From positions 3,368,451 to 3,432,450 of the forward strand of contig NZ_KL448323.1 of the NCBI RefSeq assembly GCF_000709345.1: a stretch of DNA of 64,000 nucleotides. The letters run 5' to 3'. Numbering within the stretch: position 1 is the stretch's first letter; each line of letters starts with the position of its first letter. The notes beneath the pieces were generated by a model, which worked only from the letters and a program-made list of their open reading frames with translations, made no database searches and had not been told where the DNA came from. Below, piece by piece: positions 62,287-64,000 of the stretch. Source of the DNA: Polaromonas glacialis. GTDB lineage: Bacteria; Pseudomonadota; Gammaproteobacteria; Burkholderiales; Burkholderiaceae_C. The position numbers and the translations under genes were made by a program.

Positions 62287-63318
62287 TCAGCGCGCGGGCC
62301 TGGGCCGCGCGGCCAGCCGCCGCGTGTCCTGAGGCCGGCTGCGGCGCGGGCGCATGGCCCACAGCATCCCCAGCCCGACCGCGCCGGCCAGCGCCACCGC
62401 TAGCGCCGGCATGGCGCGCACCGCCAGCGTGCGGTAGCCGCCGTCGATGGTGTGAACGCGTGACGGCTCGAACAAGTTGCCGTTGGTGATCGGCGCCGGG
62501 TCGGCGCGCTCCAGCGCCCGGTCGGTCAGCCAGCGCGCAAGGCGGGCGGTCAGGCCGGGCGCGACGGCATGCGCCAGCCGCCCGGGAATCGCCACGCTGC
62601 CAATCGCCGTGACGTCGCGCGGCGCATGGCTGAGCGCCACCAGGGCGGCGGCCACCTCGCGCGGGTCCAGCACGGGCGGCGGCGGGCGCAGGCGCTTGCC
62701 GGTGTAGTTGGCGCCGTGGAACAGGCCGGGCGTGTCGACAAAGGTCGGGTAGACCTCGCAGACATGCACGTCGGGCAGGCCGGCCAGCTCGGCCCGCAGC
62801 GCCTCTGAAAAGCCGCGCAGCCCGAACTTGCTGGCGGTGTAGGCAGCGGCATAAGGCGCGGGCACCCAGCCGCCCGACGAGATCATGTTGACCAGCGTGC
62901 CGCGCCCGCGTTGGCGAAAATGCGGCAGCACCGCATGCGCGCCGTTCATGTGGCCGAGCAGGTTGGCCGCGATCACGCGCTCGTTCGCCTCCATCGGCGT
63001 GGCGTCGAACGCGCCGACCGCGCCGATGCCGACGTTGTTGATCCAGACGTCGATGCGTCCAAAGCGCTCGATGGCCGCATTGGCCAGCGCCTGCACGGCG
63101 TCTGCGTCGGTCACGTCGGTCGGCACGGCCAGCGCCTGGGCATCGAGCAGCACGCATTCGGCCGCCACCTTGTCCAGCGCCTCGGGACCGCGCGCGGCCA
63201 GCACCAGCTGCGCTCCCTGGCGCGCGAAGGCCAGGGCGGTGGCATGGCCGATGCCGCTGGAAGCGCCGGTCAGGACGACGACGGGCGCCAGGAAGTGGTC
63301 GAGGTAGGTGTTGAGCAT
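62287..63318 (-). CDS. Short-chain dehydrogenase/reductase with C-terminal membrane helix
   Basis: 343 residues. Rossmann motif VVLTGASSGIGHATALAFAR, NNVGIG, catalytic Ser in NMISSGG and Tyr-x3-Lys in YAAAYTASKFG. The C-terminal 100 residues extend beyond classical SDRs and contain a hydrophobic helix (MPALAVALAGAVGLGMLWAM) with a basic tail, suggesting membrane attachment. Substrate unknown. No operon partners beyond possible co-transcription with the upstream aldo/keto reductase. Confidence 0.88.
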   Translation of the reverse strand: MLNTYLDHFLAPVVVLTGASSGIGHATALAFARQGAQLVLAARGPEALDKVAAECVLLDAQALAVPTDVTDADAVQALANAAIERFGRIDVWINNVGIGAVGAFDATPMEANERVIAANLLGHMNGAHAVLPHFRQRGRGTLVNMISSGGWVPAPYAAAYTASKFGLRGFSEALRAELAGLPDVHVCEVYPTFVDTPGLFHGANYTGKRLRPPPPVLDPREVAAALVALSHAPRDVTAIGSVAIPGRLAHAVAPGLTARLARWLTDRALERADPAPITNGNLFEPSRVHTIDGGYRTLAVRAMPALAVALAGAVGLGMLWAMRPRRSRPQDTRRLAARPRPAR

Positions 63319-63436
63319 GGGCTGGCCTGCAAGTTAAGGGTGGTCGGTGTGTTGAATCGTCCGGCGCAAAAACTCGGCTGTCAATCAGCGGAGGTGCCGG
63401 CGGGAATCGGGCGCCGGCTGGTGTTTTTCTGTGGCT

Positions 63437-63466
63437 TTGCTGGCCGGGCGACCCCCCGGCCAGCAA
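63437..63466. other. Perfect intergenic hairpin
   Basis: TTGCTGGCCGGG / CCCGGCCAGCAA with a 6-nt loop. No T run on either side, so not a standard terminator; it lies between the aldo/keto reductase stop and the SDR start. Confidence 0.7.
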
Positions 63467-63524
63467 GACCGCGAAGCGTAAAGAAAAAATAAATCACCAG
63501 CACAGGCATAACCACGCCCAGCCC

Positions 63525-63998
63525 TCACCCCAACAGCAAAGCCCCATGCAGCCGCCAGAACGACGCATCCGGCAGCGCGCCCCGGCCCGCCGCCAGGTTG
63601 TCCAGCATGTGCGCCGGCCGGCCGGTGCCGGGAATGGCGCAGGTCACGGCCGGGTGGCTCAGCACGAACTTCAGCAGCACCTGCGCCCAGCTGGCGCAGC
63701 CGATGTCCGCCGCCCAGCCGGGCAGCGGCTTGCCGGCCAGGCGCCGCAGCAGGCCGCCGCCGCCAAACGGCTGGTTGACCAGCACCGCCACGCCGCGCGC
63801 CTGCGCCAGCGGCAGCAGGCGTTCGGCGGCAGCCCGGTCGTCCAGCGCATAGTTGATCTGCAGGAAATCGAGCTTTTCGGCGCGCAGCACCGCCTCGACT
63901 TCGGCATAGCTTGAGGCGGTGTAGTGGGTGATGCCGACGTAGCGCACCCGGCCGGCGTCCTTCAACCGGCGCACCGATGCCAGCTGCACCCGCCAGTC
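63525..63998 (-). CDS. Aldo/keto reductase, 5' part outside window
   Basis: C-terminal 158 codons, open to the right edge. AKR-type segments: RLKDAGRVRYVGITHYTASS, FLQINYALDDRAAAERLLPL, VNQPFGGGGLLRR, FVLSHPAVTCAIPGTGRPAH, LDNLAAGRGALPD. The NADPH-binding end (IPGT) is present; the catalytic Tyr lies outside. Substrate unknown. Confidence 0.88.
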   Translation of the reverse strand, partial: DWRVQLASVRRLKDAGRVRYVGITHYTASSYAEVEAVLRAEKLDFLQINYALDDRAAAERLLPLAQARGVAVLVNQPFGGGGLLRRLAGKPLPGWAADIGCASWAQVLLKFVLSHPAVTCAIPGTGRPAHMLDNLAAGRGALPDASFWRLHGALLLG

Positions 63999-64000
63999 CA

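Overview
The window is high-GC DNA from a beta-proteobacterium, most likely Burkholderiales, family Comamonadaceae, and Polaromonas-like. This is inferred from gene content (metXW, preT-preA-hydA, murU-pepP, tkt-gap, cadR-cadA) and from a short hairpin repeat with the core AATAGCTGCTTGCGCATGCC that recurs at about 13 places, as I remember from that family. No rRNA, tRNA, CRISPR array or replication origin was seen.

Layout. 1-7.9 kb: end of metX, metW, a PD-(D/E)XK nuclease-like gene, chrA, a SulP transporter, hyi and alkB. 8.3-11.1 kb: accessory patch with an orphan Pycsar-effector-like membrane protein, an IS630-type element sitting inside a hairpin repeat, a BrnTA toxin-antitoxin pair and a galM scrap. 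11-17 kb: glutaredoxin-like, pepP, murU, tkt, gapA. 17.1-26.6 kb: RutR-like regulator and the reductive pyrimidine catabolism operon preT-preA-hydA-hyuC, with two integron-cassette-like genes between them (an acetyltransferase and a chlorite-dismutase-family protein). 26.8-33 kb: DUF1232, RNB nuclease, HipBA, and an ECF sigma factor with its DGPF/YCII partner. 33.2-40.2 kb: accessory patch with a DUF6527 remnant, a small inverted-repeat element, Phd/VapC, and a two-component system with PepSY and glycine-zipper proteins lying between a partial and a complete copy of a cytosine-deaminase-like gene. 40.5-47.5 kb: DUF3616, a LysR/MFS deletion scar, an ABC-2 exporter and cadR-cadA. 48-57.4 kb: two near-identical IS1595-type elements bracketing terC, aroE, panE, a receiver protein, pirin, a stress protein and a collagen-like lipoprotein. 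57.7-64 kb: a leucine-rich-repeat protein kinase, a RsbQ-like hydrolase/PAS/histidine-kinase fusion, DUF427, SDR and the end of an aldo/keto reductase.

How the genes work together. PreTA reduces uracil or thymine, HydA opens the dihydropyrimidine ring and HyuC cleaves the carbamoyl product; a RutR-type TetR gene 9 kb away is a plausible regulator. CadR controls the CadA metal pump from a 19-bp-spacer MerR promoter. Three toxin-antitoxin pairs each carry a repeat near their promoter that looks like an operator.

Most unusual points: (1) GC-rich palindromic repeats translated in frame inside metX and sulP, and the smaller hairpin repeat apparently translated inside murU and chrA; (2) a single protein joining a RsbQ/KAI2-type hydrolase receptor to a PAS sensor kinase; (3) a bacterial LRR kinase; (4) a cassette-borne chlorite-dismutase-family gene; (5) orphan or remnant pieces of defence systems (Pycsar-type effector, DUF6527 protein, PD-(D/E)XK protein). 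Functions are read from motifs by eye; no database search was run.
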